Shown in pieces: positions 8,393 through 18,040 of a DNA stretch of 63,803 bases. The stretch comes from Sphingomonas elodea ATCC 31461 (lineage in GTDB: Bacteria; Pseudomonadota; Alphaproteobacteria; Sphingomonadales; Sphingomonadaceae), in the NCBI RefSeq assembly GCF_000226955.1, contig NZ_AGFU01000024.1, positions 1 through 63,803 of the forward strand, written 5' to 3'. The notes beneath the pieces were generated by a model, which was not told the DNA's origin, searched no databases, and saw only the letters and a list, made by a program, of their open reading frames with translations. Position 1 is the stretch's first letter, and every line of letters starts with the position of its first letter. The position numbers and the translations under genes are program-made.

Positions 8393-9400
8393 ATGAAGAT
8401 CGCCATGCTCGCGCCGATCGCCTGGCGCACCCCGCCGCGGCATTATGGCCCGTGGGAGCTGGTGACGAGCCTGCTTACGGAGGCGCTGGTCGCCAAGGGC
8501 GTCGACGTCACCCTGTTCGCCACCCAGGATTCGGTCACCACCGCCCGCCTCGCCGGCGTGGTGCCGCGCGGTTACGAGGAAGATCCGGCGATCGACGCGA
8601 AGGTGTGGGAATATGCCCATCAATCGCATCTCTTCGCCCGTGCGTCCGAGTTCGACCTGATCCACAACCAGGCCGATTTCCCCGCGCACGCCTATGCACC
8701 GCTGATCGACACGCCGATGGTCACCACCATCCACGGCTTCTCTTCCGAACGCATCCTGCCGATGTACAAGCCCTTCGAGGAGCGCGTGCACTATGTCGCG
8801 ATCTCCGATGCCGATCGGCGCCCGGCACTGCGCTATGCCGCGACCATCCACCACGGCATCCCGCTGGACGACTTCGCCTTCGACGCGACCGGGAGCGAAG
8901 ACCTGCTGTTCTTCGGCCGGATGCACCCGGACAAGGGCGCGGCGGAGGCGATCGCCGTCGCCCAGGCGGCGGGGCGGCGGCTGAACCTCTACGGCATCGT
9001 CCAGGACCAGGGCTATTTCGAGCGCGACGTGCAGCCGCACCTCGATGACCATATCGTCTACCACGGCCCCGTGGGTGGCGAGGAGCGCATTCGGGCCCTC
9101 GGCCATGCCCGTGCGCTCCTCCACCTGATCAACTTCGACGAACCGTTCGGCCTGTCGGTGATCGAGGCGATGGCGTGCGGCACGCCGGTGATCGCGATCC
9201 GCCGCGGATCGATGCCCGAGCTGATCGACGACGGCGCCACCGGCTTGCTCGTCCGCTCGGCCGAGGAGGCGGTGGAAGCAGTCGACCGGGTCGCCGCGAT
9301 CGACCGCGCGGACTGCCGCCGCGCGGTGGAAGCGCGCTTCTCGGTGGAGGCGATGGCCGATGCCTATATCGCGCTCTACCGGCGTATCCTGGAACGGTAG
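8393..9400 (+). CDS. Glycosyltransferase family 4 protein
   Basis: A 335-residue GT-B fold retaining glycosyltransferase. The donor-site E-x7-E motif is EPFGLSVIE, followed by AMACGTPVIA; the N-terminal MKIAMLAPIAWRTPP with PRHYGPWE is a typical acceptor-domain start. ATG 8393 is 13 bases after the GH13 stop, so the three genes form an operon. The frame is open further upstream but that part lacks homology-like sequence. Donor and acceptor are unknown; the neighbours suggest a soluble glucoside or mannoside. The gene ends one base from the convergent kinase gene. Confidence 0.85.
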   Translation: MKIAMLAPIAWRTPPRHYGPWELVTSLLTEALVAKGVDVTLFATQDSVTTARLAGVVPRGYEEDPAIDAKVWEYAHQSHLFARASEFDLIHNQADFPAHAYAPLIDTPMVTTIHGFSSERILPMYKPFEERVHYVAISDADRRPALRYAATIHHGIPLDDFAFDATGSEDLLFFGRMHPDKGAAEAIAVAQAAGRRLNLYGIVQDQGYFERDVQPHLDDHIVYHGPVGGEERIRALGHARALLHLINFDEPFGLSVIEAMACGTPVIAIRRGSMPELIDDGATGLLVRSAEEAVEAVDRVAAIDRADCRRAVEARFSVEAMADAYIALYRRILER

Positions 9401-9401
9401 C

Positions 9402-11978
9402 TCAGCGCACCCCGAGCAGGGTCAGCGCGCGGGCCAGGTCGGCCTGGCGGAACGGCTTGGGAAGATGCGCATAATCGCGGCCCAGCCCTTCGACATCGGC
9501 ATAGCCCGAGACGATCAGCGTCGGCACCTCCCCCAGCCGGGTGCGCACCTCGCGCGCCAGCTCGGTGCCGGTCATGCCCGGCATCAGATGGTCGGTCAGC
9601 AGCAGGTCGGGCACCAGCCCCTGGTCGAGCATCCGCAGCGCCGCCTCGGCCGAATCCGCCGGCTGCACCTGGTAGCCGAGCGCGCGCAGCATCTCGGCCG
9701 CGGTGCCGCGTACGATCTCCTCATCGTCGACCAGCAGCACCATGCCGGCACCGTCATGCGGTTCGTGCCGGGGCGCCGCTTCGGCGATCTTGAGCGCGTC
9801 GCCGCTCACCGGCAGCCACAGCTCGACAACCGTACCCGCGCCCGGCTTGCTCTGGAGCCCCATGGTGCCGCCGAGCTGGCTGGCGAGCCCGTGCACCATC
9901 GACAGGCCCAGCCCGGTGCCGCGCCCCACCCCCTTGGTGGAGAAGAACGGCTCGATCGCACGCGCCAGCGTCGCTTCGTCCATGCCGAGCCCGGTGTCCC
10001 GCACCGCCAGGCGGACATAGCTCCCCTCCGCGAGCGGCTGCGGCGCCTCCGCCGCGCCGCCAAGCCCCAGCCGCACCTCGAGCGCGCCGCCTTCCGGCAT
10101 CGCATCGCGCGCGTTCACCGCGAGGTTGAGCAGCGCCATTTCCAGCTGGTTGGCGTCGGCATGCGCCGGCGGCAGCGCCCCGGGCTTGGAGACCGACAGC
10201 GCGATCTTGGGGCCCAGGGTGCTGGCGAGCAGCGGCACCATGCCGTCGACCAGCGCGATCATGTCTACCGGCGCGGGCTGGAGCGGCTGGCGACGGGCGA
10301 AGGCGAGCAGCCGCTGGACCAGCGTGCTCGCCCGCTCCGCCGAGCGCAGTGCGCCATCGAGCAGCCGGTGGAGCACCGGGTCGTCGCCGCGCTTGCGCAG
10401 GATCAGGTCGAGGCTGCCGATGATCGGGGTGAGCAGGTTGTTGAAATCGTGCGCGACCCCGCCGGTCAGCTGGCCCATGGCCTCCATCTTCTGGCTCTGG
10501 CGCAGCGCCGCCTCGGCCTCGCGCAGCGCGTCGGTGCGGTCCTCGACGCGGCGCTCCAGCGTCTCGTTGGCGGCGCGGACGTCGGCGAGCAGCCGGGCAT
10601 TGTCGATGGCGACGGCTGCCTGCGCGGCAAGGCTCTGCGCCAGTTCCTCGTGCCGGGCGGTAAAGCGCCCCGCCTGCGGGTGGCCGAACAGCAGCCCGCC
10701 GAGCACCGATCGATCGCGCGAAACCACCGGCACGCCCAGATAGCTGGTGATCACCGGATGGCCGGCCGGCATGCCGTGATGGGGCGCGTTGAGACCATAT
10801 TCCGGTTCGCGCGTCACGTCGTCCGAGCGGATGACCACGTTGCGGAAGATGGGACCGAGGATGCCGGTGGCGCGCGGTCGCCCGAGCCGCTCGAACCGGC
10901 TGCGGTCCTCACCGGAAAGCGTGAAGAGGTGCAGCCGCTCGCCGCTTTCATCCATCACATTGTGGAAGAAGGCGCCGACACTGGCGCCGGTCAGCTCCAC
11001 CCCGGCATCGGTGAGCATCTGGACCAGCCGTTCGAGATCATGTTCGGCCGAAAGCGCCGCGCCGACCCGGTTGAGCGTTACCAGCGCGCGTTCGGCGTTG
11101 CGCTCCTCGCTGACATCCTCGCAGGATATGGCGATCTGGTGGACCGTACCGCTCTCGTCATAGACCGGTACCCAGTTCTGCCGCCAGGTCGACATGCCAT
11201 CGGGCCGCCCCCTAGTCGGCCCGGTGATCTCGATGTTCAGCAGTGGCTCGCCCGCAAGCACCTTCTGCAGCGCCGCCACGACCTGGTCGGTCAGGTCGGG
11301 CACGATCTCGCTGACATGCCGGCCGATATGGTCGGCGACCGGCAGGCCGTTCCATTCCGCCAGCTGACGATTGATCCGGATATAGCGGAGATTCGTATCG
11401 AGCACCGCCAGGCCTACCGGCGAATTGTCGTACATCACCGCCAGCTCGTGGGTCTGCTCGCGGGCCCGCGCCTCGCTCGCCCGCAGTGCCGCCTCGCTCT
11501 CGCGCAGCCGCTGCTCGGCCTTCACCCGTTCGGTGGTCTCGGTGAGAATGCACAGCACCCCGCCGATCGACCCATCGGGTTCGCGCAGCGGCGAGCAGGA
11601 AATGTCGAAATGCACCGTCTCGCGGAAGCCGCGCCGGTCGATCCGGAAGGGGCGATCCTCGGCCGCGAAGGTCTCGCCAGTCGTGCGGACGCTTGCGATC
11701 AGCGGCTCGAGATCGCTCCACCAGTCGCTGCCGTGAAGCGCGCCCGGCGCACCCAGCGCCGCGGGATGGCGATCGCCGAGGAGTTTGGCATAGGCAGGGT
11801 TGTAGATCGCGATCGCCCCTGCTGCCCAGAAGATCGCTACCGGGATCCCCGGCGGCAACAGCAACGCCGCGGACAGGCGCAGGCCCGGCGGCCATGCATC
11901 CGGGGCCCCGAGCGACGATTGCGCCCAGTCGCGCGCGGCGGCGAGTGCCGCCAGCGTCGGATCGGCCGGGCTCGTCAC
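9402..11978 (-). CDS. Hybrid sensor histidine kinase/response regulator with PAS and GAF domains
   Basis: About 858 residues. Order: two PAS-like domains (the second around [18 protein letters not shown]), a GAF domain ([18 protein letters not shown] to [10 protein letters not shown]), a coiled linker, HisKA ([11 protein letters not shown], with the phospho-accepting His), HATPase_c ([23 protein letters not shown]) and a C-terminal receiver domain ([15 protein letters not shown]). There is no membrane segment, so it is a cytosolic sensor. GTG 11978 was chosen because it follows the upstream stop by 19 bases; an ATG at 12050 would overlap the upstream gene. It forms a pair with the LOV kinase. 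Confidence 0.88.
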   Translation of the reverse strand: MTSPADPTLAALAAARDWAQSSLGAPDAWPPGLRLSAALLLPPGIPVAIFWAAGAIAIYNPAYAKLLGDRHPAALGAPGALHGSDWWSDLEPLIASVRTTGETFAAEDRPFRIDRRGFRETVHFDISCSPLREPDGSIGGVLCILTETTERVKAEQRLRESEAALRASEARAREQTHELAVMYDNSPVGLAVLDTNLRYIRINRQLAEWNGLPVADHIGRHVSEIVPDLTDQVVAALQKVLAGEPLLNIEITGPTRGRPDGMSTWRQNWVPVYDESGTVHQIAISCEDVSEERNAERALVTLNRVGAALSAEHDLERLVQMLTDAGVELTGASVGAFFHNVMDESGERLHLFTLSGEDRSRFERLGRPRATGILGPIFRNVVIRSDDVTREPEYGLNAPHHGMPAGHPVITSYLGVPVVSRDRSVLGGLLFGHPQAGRFTARHEELAQSLAAQAAVAIDNARLLADVRAANETLERRVEDRTDALREAEAALRQSQKMEAMGQLTGGVAHDFNNLLTPIIGSLDLILRKRGDDPVLHRLLDGALRSAERASTLVQRLLAFARRQPLQPAPVDMIALVDGMVPLLASTLGPKIALSVSKPGALPPAHADANQLEMALLNLAVNARDAMPEGGALEVRLGLGGAAEAPQPLAEGSYVRLAVRDTGLGMDEATLARAIEPFFSTKGVGRGTGLGLSMVHGLASQLGGTMGLQSKPGAGTVVELWLPVSGDALKIAEAAPRHEPHDGAGMVLLVDDEEIVRGTAAEMLRALGYQVQPADSAEAALRMLDQGLVPDLLLTDHLMPGMTGTELAREVRTRLGEVPTLIVSGYADVEGLGRDYAHLPKPFRQADLARALTLLGVR

Positions 11979-11997
11979 AGGGGCATCGGATCCGGCA

Positions 11998-13704
11998 TCA
12001 ACCCTCCGCCGGAACGATCGGATTGATGGCGCGGCGTGGATCGGGCGCACGCCGGTCCAGTGCCGAGCGGATCCGGTCCGCGAGCTGCTCGCGGCGATAG
12101 GGCTTGCCGATCACGTCCAGATTGGTGCCGCGCGGAATGTCGGCGACGAGATCCTCGTTGTAGCCGGTGGTCATCAGTACCGGCGTATCGGGATGCGTGG
12201 CGCGGAACTGCTCGACCAGCTCGAGCCCACTCATCCCCCCCGGCATCACGATGTCGGTGAACAGCAGGTCGATTGCCTCGGTCTTCAGCCGCTCCAGCGC
12301 TTCCTCGCCGCTGGCGGCCTGCAGGACGCGGTACCCCATCGCCGCAAGCTGCTCATGCGCCAGCGCGCGGACGTCGTCGCTGTCCTCGACCAGCAGAATG
12401 GTCTCGCTGCCCCCGGCGACGCCGCGACCGGCCGCATGGCGGGGCGTGGGCGGCGGTACGGCACCGGCAGCTGCATTGGCCGTCGGGAACAGCATGCGAA
12501 TCTCGGTTCCTTCCCCCGGCACGCTGTCGATCTCCAGCCGCCCCAGCGATTGCTGGACGAAACCGTGCACCATCGCAAGCCCCAGCCCGGTGCCGCGCTC
12601 CGCGCCCTTGGTGGTGAAGAAGGGCTCGGTCGCGCGGCGGCGAACCTCCTCGTCCATCCCCGTGCCTTCGTCGCGAATGGTGAGGACGACGTAATCGCCC
12701 TCCGGCAGCTGGTGCTTGGCCGCGTCGCCGTTGAGCTTCCACAATCGGGTGGCAATGGTCACCGTGCCGCCCTTGGGCATCGCGTCGCGGGCATTGAGCA
12801 GCACGTTGAGGATCGCCATTTCGAGATGGGTCGGATCGACATGCACGGCTGGCAGCCGCCGTTCCAGCGCAGTCACCAGCCGGATCTGCGCGCCAACCGT
12901 GTTGTCGAGCAGGTCGCCGAACTCGTGGATAAGCTGGTTCATCTCCACCCGCTTCGGCTCCAGCCGCGTCTTGCGGGCGAAGGCGAGCAGCTGGCGGGTG
13001 AGTTTCGATCCACGATCGGCCGCCCGTGCGGCGTTGCTCAGCAGCCGCTGCTGCCGCTCGTCGTCGACCTGATTGAGGACGATGTCGACATTGCCGGAAA
13101 CGACCTGGAGCAGGTTGTTGAAGTCGTGCGCCAGCCCCGCGGTGAGCTGGCCGATCGCCTCCATCTTCTGCGCCTGGCGAAAGGCCTGTTCGGATTGTCG
13201 GCGGCGGGTAACGTCGAGCTGGCTGGCGAAGAAATAGATCAGCTCGCCGTCCGGATCGAGCACCGGCGCGATGAACACCGCGTTCCAGAAGGGCGATCCG
13301 TCGCGGCGATAGTTGATCACCTCGATCGCCAGCGCTTCCTCGGCTTCCACCGCCGCCCGCATCTCCGCCACCGCATCGCGATCCGTCTCCGCGCCCTGGA
13401 GGAAGCGGCAGTTGCGGCCGAGGATCTCGCTTTCCTCATAGCCGGTCAGGTCGAGAAAGGCCTTGTTGGCGAAGACGATGGGATTGTCGTCCTGACGCGG
13501 ATCGGTGAGGATCATCGGCATCCGCGTCATCTGGAGCGCAGCGAAGAACACCGTGCTGCGATCGCCCAGGCCGGGCGTGCCGATGATCGCGCGCTGCCAA
13601 TGATGGGTGGGATGGTTGCCCGTGGGGCTGTAGCTGGTCGAATCCTTCAGGTTTTCGGCCGCTTCTCCGATAGCCGCCGGCTTCTGCTCGTCGTCATGCT
13701 GCAC
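11998..13704 (-). CDS. LOV-domain (blue-light) hybrid histidine kinase
   Basis: A 568-residue soluble kinase. The N-terminal PAS domain (about residues 55-168) has the LOV signature GRNCRFLQG with the flavin-adduct Cys99, plus [11 protein letters not shown], which supplies the FMN-contacting Asn residues. HisKA follows ([11 protein letters not shown], His193), then HATPase_c ([27 protein letters not shown]) and a receiver domain with Asp484 in [12 protein letters not shown] photochemistry is well established for this motif; the output partner is not. The kinase core is of the HisKA type rather than the HWE type of the Brucella LOV kinase. Confidence 0.93.
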   Translation of the reverse strand: MQHDDEQKPAAIGEAAENLKDSTSYSPTGNHPTHHWQRAIIGTPGLGDRSTVFFAALQMTRMPMILTDPRQDDNPIVFANKAFLDLTGYEESEILGRNCRFLQGAETDRDAVAEMRAAVEAEEALAIEVINYRRDGSPFWNAVFIAPVLDPDGELIYFFASQLDVTRRRQSEQAFRQAQKMEAIGQLTAGLAHDFNNLLQVVSGNVDIVLNQVDDERQQRLLSNAARAADRGSKLTRQLLAFARKTRLEPKRVEMNQLIHEFGDLLDNTVGAQIRLVTALERRLPAVHVDPTHLEMAILNVLLNARDAMPKGGTVTIATRLWKLNGDAAKHQLPEGDYVVLTIRDEGTGMDEEVRRRATEPFFTTKGAERGTGLGLAMVHGFVQQSLGRLEIDSVPGEGTEIRMLFPTANAAAGAVPPPTPRHAAGRGVAGGSETILLVEDSDDVRALAHEQLAAMGYRVLQAASGEEALERLKTEAIDLLFTDIVMPGGMSGLELVEQFRATHPDTPVLMTTGYNEDLVADIPRGTNLDVIGKPYRREQLADRIRSALDRRAPDPRRAINPIVPAEG

Positions 13705-13797
13705 GCGCGTTTCTTCCTTATGGTCGCACCAACCCGGCCAACCAATGCACGGGCTGCCGTTTCGGTTGCGAACCTTTTGGAAGTGTTGAAGAAATCT

Positions 13798-14475
13798 TCA
13801 GCCGCGACGCCAGTCCAGCGCCGTCCAGCCGCGCTCGCGCGCCAATCTGGCCAAGGGCCCATGCGCATTGACGGCGAACGCCTCGTCCGCCCAGCCGAGC
13901 AGCGGCGCGTCGGAAACATGGTCCGAATAGGCGCGGACATGACAATCGGCGCGGTGCTGTCCCCGAGCCGCCAACCAATTTTCGATCATATGGAGCTTTA
14001 CGGGCCCGTAACAGTTCTCGCCCTCGAGTTCGGAGAGAATATGCCCCTGCCCATCCCGCTTCGCATTGGTGGCAATCACGTCGTCGAAGCCCAGCCGCTT
14101 GCCGATCGCTTCGGCATAATAGCGGTGCGAGGCGGTGGCCATGACCAGCCGGTAGCCGGCGGCGCGATCGGCCTCGATCTGCGCACGGGCACCCTGCAGC
14201 ACGCCCTTCTGCAGCTCCAGCTCGGCAAAGGCCTCGGCCACCGCGGTCATTTCCGCCGGCGCCAGCGCCCGGCCGAGCAGCAGCCGGTGCGACAGGCGCT
14301 TCAGCCCTGCACGGTCGATGCGGCGGACAAGATAGGCCATGCCCCCCAGCCCCACCACGGGGAACAGCCCGAGCCGCCAGGGCGCGCGAGTCCGGGCGAC
14401 GTGCAGCAGGAACCGCGTCCAGGTGGGTTTCGCGGTGATGGTCTTGTCCATGTCGTAGATGGCGAGGCGTTGCAT
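13798..14475 (-). CDS. HAD-superfamily phosphatase (subfamily IB, SerB-like)
   Basis: A 225-residue HAD hydrolase. The nucleophile motif is YDMDKTIT near residue 8, motif II is MATASH, and the acidic motif is YSDHVSDAPLL near residue 183. The fold matches HAD-IB enzymes such as phosphoserine phosphatase and lipid-linked phosphatases. Residues 35-53 are hydrophobic (GLFPVVGLGGMAYLV) and may contact the membrane. Start 14475 was chosen because DxDxT must lie close to the N-terminus. It diverges from the lipid-transport operon across 61 bases, so a link to phospholipid handling is possible but unproven. Confidence 0.85.
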   Translation of the reverse strand: MQRLAIYDMDKTITAKPTWTRFLLHVARTRAPWRLGLFPVVGLGGMAYLVRRIDRAGLKRLSHRLLLGRALAPAEMTAVAEAFAELELQKGVLQGARAQIEADRAAGYRLVMATASHRYYAEAIGKRLGFDDVIATNAKRDGQGHILSELEGENCYGPVKLHMIENWLAARGQHRADCHVRAYSDHVSDAPLLGWADEAFAVNAHGPLARLARERGWTALDWRRG

Positions 14476-14536
14476 TGCGCCCTCTAGCCACGGGAGAACT
14501 TGCCGTTCCAGTCGGAATCGCGGAAAGGGGTGGTCG

Positions 14537-15646
14537 ATGAGGGGACCTGCCGACTTCGAACGCTCCGACAGCAACGGCGAAGCGGTGCTCCGCTTCTCCG
14601 GCAATCTTTCGCTCGCCTGCCTTGGCGACCTGGCCGACCGGCTCGACGCCGTCGACGGCCCGGTTGCCCGGCTGGACCTGAGCGCGGTGGGCCGCATGGA
14701 CACGGTAGGCGCCTGGGTCGTCCATCGCTTCGCCCGCGATCGCGGTGCCACGATCGAAGGGCTCAACACGGACGAGCAGCACCTGCTCGATCAGGTGATC
14801 GCCGCCGAACACCCGATCCAGCTTCCCCCGCCACCGCCCGGCTCATTCACCCGCGCGCTGGACGAGATCGGCAAGGCGGTCCTCAATTCCGGCCATACGC
14901 TGTACGGCCTGCTCGGCTTCATGGGCGCCACGGTGGTCTCGCTGTGGCACGTGATCCGCCATCCCAGCCGCTTCCGCTTCAACGCGACGGTGCAGCGGTT
15001 CGAGGTGGTGGGCGTCGGCGCGCTGGGCATCATCGCGCTGATGAGCTTCCTGATCGGGATCGTCATCGCGCAGCAGGGATCGGTGCAGCTGCGCCAGTTC
15101 GGCGCGGAGATCTACACGATCAATCTGCTCGGCCGTATCACCCTGCGCGAACTCGGCATCCTGATGACCGCGATCATGATCGCCGGCCGATCGGGCTCGG
15201 CCTTCGCCGCACAGATCGGCACGATGAAGCTCACCGAAGAAATCGACGCGATGCGCACCATCGGCGTTTCGCCGATGGAGGCGCTGGTGCTGCCGCGCGT
15301 CTTCGCGGTGGTGTTCATGCTGCCGCTGCTCGGCTTCTATTCCTCGGTCATCGCCATCGCCGGCGGCGGCCTGCTGTGCTGGGTGGACCTCGGCATCCCG
15401 CCGATCACCTTCATCCAGCGCGTGCGCGAAGTGGTGCCGATCACCGATCTGTGGGTCGGGCTGGTCAAGGCGCCGGTGTTCGGCGCGATCATCGCCATCG
15501 CCGGCTGCTTCCACGGCATGCAGGTGGAAAGCGACGCCGAGCAGGTCGGCAAGCGCACCACCACCGCGGTGGTCCAGGCGATCTTCCTGGTGATCGTGCT
15601 CGATGCGTTCTTCGCGGTGTTCTTCACCAATGTGGGCTGGATATGA
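14537..15646 (+). CDS. mlaE: MlaE-type ABC transporter permease with N-terminal STAS domain
   Basis: A 369-residue protein: an N-terminal STAS-like domain (about 1-100, with LRFSGNLSLACLGDLAD) fused to a MlaE permease with five to six membrane segments and the family motifs ELGILMTAIMIAGRSGSAF and EEIDAMRTIG. MlaE proteins form the membrane core of complexes that move phospholipids between the inner and outer membranes. In E. coli the STAS partner (MlaB) is a separate protein; here it is fused. AAAGGGG precedes ATG 14537. The stop overlaps the ATPase start (ATGA). Confidence 0.93.
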   Translation: MRGPADFERSDSNGEAVLRFSGNLSLACLGDLADRLDAVDGPVARLDLSAVGRMDTVGAWVVHRFARDRGATIEGLNTDEQHLLDQVIAAEHPIQLPPPPPGSFTRALDEIGKAVLNSGHTLYGLLGFMGATVVSLWHVIRHPSRFRFNATVQRFEVVGVGALGIIALMSFLIGIVIAQQGSVQLRQFGAEIYTINLLGRITLRELGILMTAIMIAGRSGSAFAAQIGTMKLTEEIDAMRTIGVSPMEALVLPRVFAVVFMLPLLGFYSSVIAIAGGGLLCWVDLGIPPITFIQRVREVVPITDLWVGLVKAPVFGAIIAIAGCFHGMQVESDAEQVGKRTTTAVVQAIFLVIVLDAFFAVFFTNVGWI

Positions 15647-16458
15647 GCGACGCGGCAGACGCCCCCGAAAGCATCATCCGCGTCCGCGGCCTGCGCAACG
15701 GCTTCGGCGACCAGCTCGTCCATGACGGGCTGGACCTCGACGTGCGGCGCGGCGAGATCCTCGGCGTGGTCGGCGGGTCGGGCACCGGCAAGTCGGTGCT
15801 GATGCGCTCGATCATCGGGCTCCAGTCGCCGCTCGACGGCACGGTGGAGGTGTTCGGCGAGAACACCGTCGGCCGCGACGAGACCGAGGCGCTGGAGATC
15901 CGCAAGCGCTGGGGCATCCTGTTCCAGGGCGGCGCGCTGTTCTCGACGCTGACCGTTTCCGAGAACGTCCAGGTGCCGCTCAAGGAATTCTATCCCAGGC
16001 TCGACCCTGCGCTGCTGGAGGAAATCGCCGCCTACAAGGTGGTGATGACCGGCCTGCCGCCCGAGGCGGGCCCCAAATATCCGGCCGAGCTGTCCGGCGG
16101 CATGAAGAAGCGCGCCGGCCTGGCGCGGGCGCTGGCACTCGATCCCGAGCTGCTGTTCCTCGACGAGCCCACCGCCGGGCTCGATCCGATCGGCGCAGCG
16201 GCGTTCGACGAGCTGACCGCCTCGCTCCAGAAGACGCTGGGGCTCACCGTGTTCCTGATCACCCATGATCTCGACACGCTCTATGCCATCTGCGACCGCG
16301 TCGCGGTGCTGGCGGACAAGCGGGTGATCGCGGTGGGCACGATCCCGGAACTGCTGGCGTTGGATCATCCGTGGATCCAGGAATATTTCAACGGACCGCG
16401 CGGACGTGCTGCGGTCGCGGGCCCGAACCGGCCGGCGCATGAGGATAAGAGGGGCTGA
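15643..16458 (+). CDS. mlaF: MlaF-type ABC transporter ATP-binding protein
   Basis: A 271-residue ABC ATPase. Walker A is GGSGTGKS, the signature is LSGGMKKRAGLARAL, Walker B is LLFLDEPTAGLD, and the H-loop is ITHDLD. The GGMKKR signature is the version typical of MlaF. It drives the MlaE permease and is coupled to it by a four-base overlap. The C-terminus (after IQEYFNGPRGRA) carries a short tail rich in Pro and Arg, similar in position to the MlaB-contact tail of E. coli MlaF. Confidence 0.95.
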   Translation: MSDAADAPESIIRVRGLRNGFGDQLVHDGLDLDVRRGEILGVVGGSGTGKSVLMRSIIGLQSPLDGTVEVFGENTVGRDETEALEIRKRWGILFQGGALFSTLTVSENVQVPLKEFYPRLDPALLEEIAAYKVVMTGLPPEAGPKYPAELSGGMKKRAGLARALALDPELLFLDEPTAGLDPIGAAAFDELTASLQKTLGLTVFLITHDLDTLYAICDRVAVLADKRVIAVGTIPELLALDHPWIQEYFNGPRGRAAVAGPNRPAHEDKRG

Positions 16459-17423
16459 TGGAAACGCGTTCCAATCATGTGCTGGTCGGCGCGGTGGTGC
16501 TGATCCTGCTCGCCGTGCTCTGCCTGTTCATCGTCTGGCTGTCGCGGCTGGGCGGCGGTGACGAGCAGCAGTACGACATCTTCTTCAAGCAGTCGGTCGA
16601 TGGCCTCAGCCCCGGTTCGTCGGTGAGCTTCTCGGGCGTGCCGGCAGGCCAGGTGAAGGAAATCCAGTTCTGGCGCCCCGATCCCAGCCTGGTGCGCGTG
16701 CGCATCAGCGTACGGCCCGACGTGCCGATCCTGGAAGGCACCAACGCCACCATTCAGGGCAGCTTCACCGGTCCCAGCACCGTGCAGCTGGACGGCGCCG
16801 TCAAGGGCCAGCCGCCGATCGAGTGCCCCAAGGACAATCCCCGCGCGGCCTGCCCGCTCGGCGTGCCCGTGATCCCGACCAAGCAGGGCGGCCTCGGCGC
16901 ACTGCTCAGCTCGGCACCCAAGCTGCTCGAGCGGCTGACCACCCTCACCGAGCGCGTGTCGGACCTGCTTGATGCCAAGAACCAGGCTTCGATCTCGGGC
17001 ATCCTCGCCAACACCAACCGCCTGACCAAGTCGCTGGCGGATCGCGGGCCGGAGATCGCCGCGACGCTCGCCGAGACGCGGGTCGCGATCCAGCAGGCGG
17101 GTGCCGCCGCGCAACAGATCGGCCAGCTTGCCGAGACGACCAACAGCATGATGGCCAACGACATCAAGCCGACCATCGCCAATCTCAACGCCACGATCAG
17201 TTCGGCGCGCAAAAGCGTCGAGACACTGGATGCGGCCATTGGCGATGCGCGGCCCGGCCTGCAGACCTTCTCCAACAAGACCATGCCCGAGGTCGGCCAG
17301 CTCGTGCAGGATCTGCGCGAAATGTCGCTGGCACTGACCAACGTCGCGCACAAGCTGGATCAGGGGGGCGCCTCCAGCCTGATCTCGGCGCCCGCGCTGC
17401 CCACCTACAAGCCGAAGAAGTGA
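16458..17423 (+). CDS. mlaD: MlaD-type MCE-domain protein
   Basis: A 321-residue periplasmic substrate-binding subunit. One membrane anchor (about residues 8-30) is followed by a single MCE domain (about 38-115, with SVDGLSPGSSVSFSGVPAG), then a long helical region (about 145-300) with heptad-like spacing that may form the hexameric tube or coiled coil. The start ATG shares a base with the MlaF stop. Together with MlaE and MlaF it forms the membrane complex; the soluble MlaC carrier is not in this window. Confidence 0.94.
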   Translation: METRSNHVLVGAVVLILLAVLCLFIVWLSRLGGGDEQQYDIFFKQSVDGLSPGSSVSFSGVPAGQVKEIQFWRPDPSLVRVRISVRPDVPILEGTNATIQGSFTGPSTVQLDGAVKGQPPIECPKDNPRAACPLGVPVIPTKQGGLGALLSSAPKLLERLTTLTERVSDLLDAKNQASISGILANTNRLTKSLADRGPEIAATLAETRVAIQQAGAAAQQIGQLAETTNSMMANDIKPTIANLNATISSARKSVETLDAAIGDARPGLQTFSNKTMPEVGQLVQDLREMSLALTNVAHKLDQGGASSLISAPALPTYKPKK

Positions 17424-17431
17424 GGTTCCGG

Positions 17432-18025
17432 ATGAACAAGACCGTCATCGCCGCGCTGCTCGCCGCCGTGCCGCTGTCCGGATGCATTTCCTTCGCGGCC
17501 AAGCCGCCGGCCTCGCTCTTGACGCTGCAGCCGGCGGCGGTGCTGCCGGCGGGCGCGGTGCAGCAGTCGGGCCAGGTCAAGGCGGTGACCATCGGCGCCG
17601 TCAATGCGCCCCAGGAACTCGCCACCACCCGCGTGCCGGTCCATTCGGGCCCGGGCGGCACCACCGTTGCCTATGTGAAGGACGCCCAGTGGGTGGAAGG
17701 GCCGGCCAGCCTGTTCGGTCGCCTCCTCGCCGACACGATCGCGGCGCGCACCGGGCGCATCGTGCTCAGCCGCCGCCAGTCGCTGACCGCCCCGAGCGCC
17801 AGCCTGGGCGGCGATCTACGCAGCTTCGGCGTCGACGCCAGCAGAATGGAGGCCGTGGTCACCTTCGATGCGGCGCTGGGTCGCGAGGGCACCCAGACGT
17901 TCGAACGCCGCCGGTTCGAGGCACGCGTGCCGGTGGCGGCGATCGACACCGCCGCGATCGGCCCCGCGCTCAACCAGGCCGCCAACCAGGTCGCCGACCA
18001 GGTGGCGGACTGGATCGGCAGGTAA
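17432..18025 (+). CDS. ABC-type transport auxiliary lipoprotein (PqiC/DUF330-like)
   Basis: A 197-residue lipoprotein: signal peptide with lipobox LSGC (Cys at residue 18), then the ABC-auxiliary fold with PVHSGPGGTTVAYVKDAQW and LLADTIAARTG. Proteins of this family sit in the outer membrane and dock onto MCE machines (as PqiC does with PqiB). ATG 17432 follows the MCE gene by 8 bases, so it is the last gene of the operon. The lipoprotein may stand in for MlaA in passing lipids to the outer membrane; that is inference. Confidence 0.85.
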   Translation: MNKTVIAALLAAVPLSGCISFAAKPPASLLTLQPAAVLPAGAVQQSGQVKAVTIGAVNAPQELATTRVPVHSGPGGTTVAYVKDAQWVEGPASLFGRLLADTIAARTGRIVLSRRQSLTAPSASLGGDLRSFGVDASRMEAVVTFDAALGREGTQTFERRRFEARVPVAAIDTAAIGPALNQAANQVADQVADWIGR

Positions 18026-18040
18026 GCCGGGCCAGGCGCC

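Noticed and set aside
11979-12050. Longer start (ATG 12050) for the PAS/GAF kinase
   Set aside because: It would overlap the LOV kinase gene by about 50 bases and adds residues unlike any domain; the GTG at 11978 gives normal spacing.
9360-14487. Very long plus-strand frames (over 700 codons) opposite the two kinases
   Set aside because: High-GC shadow frames; the minus strand has complete kinase domains with all motifs.
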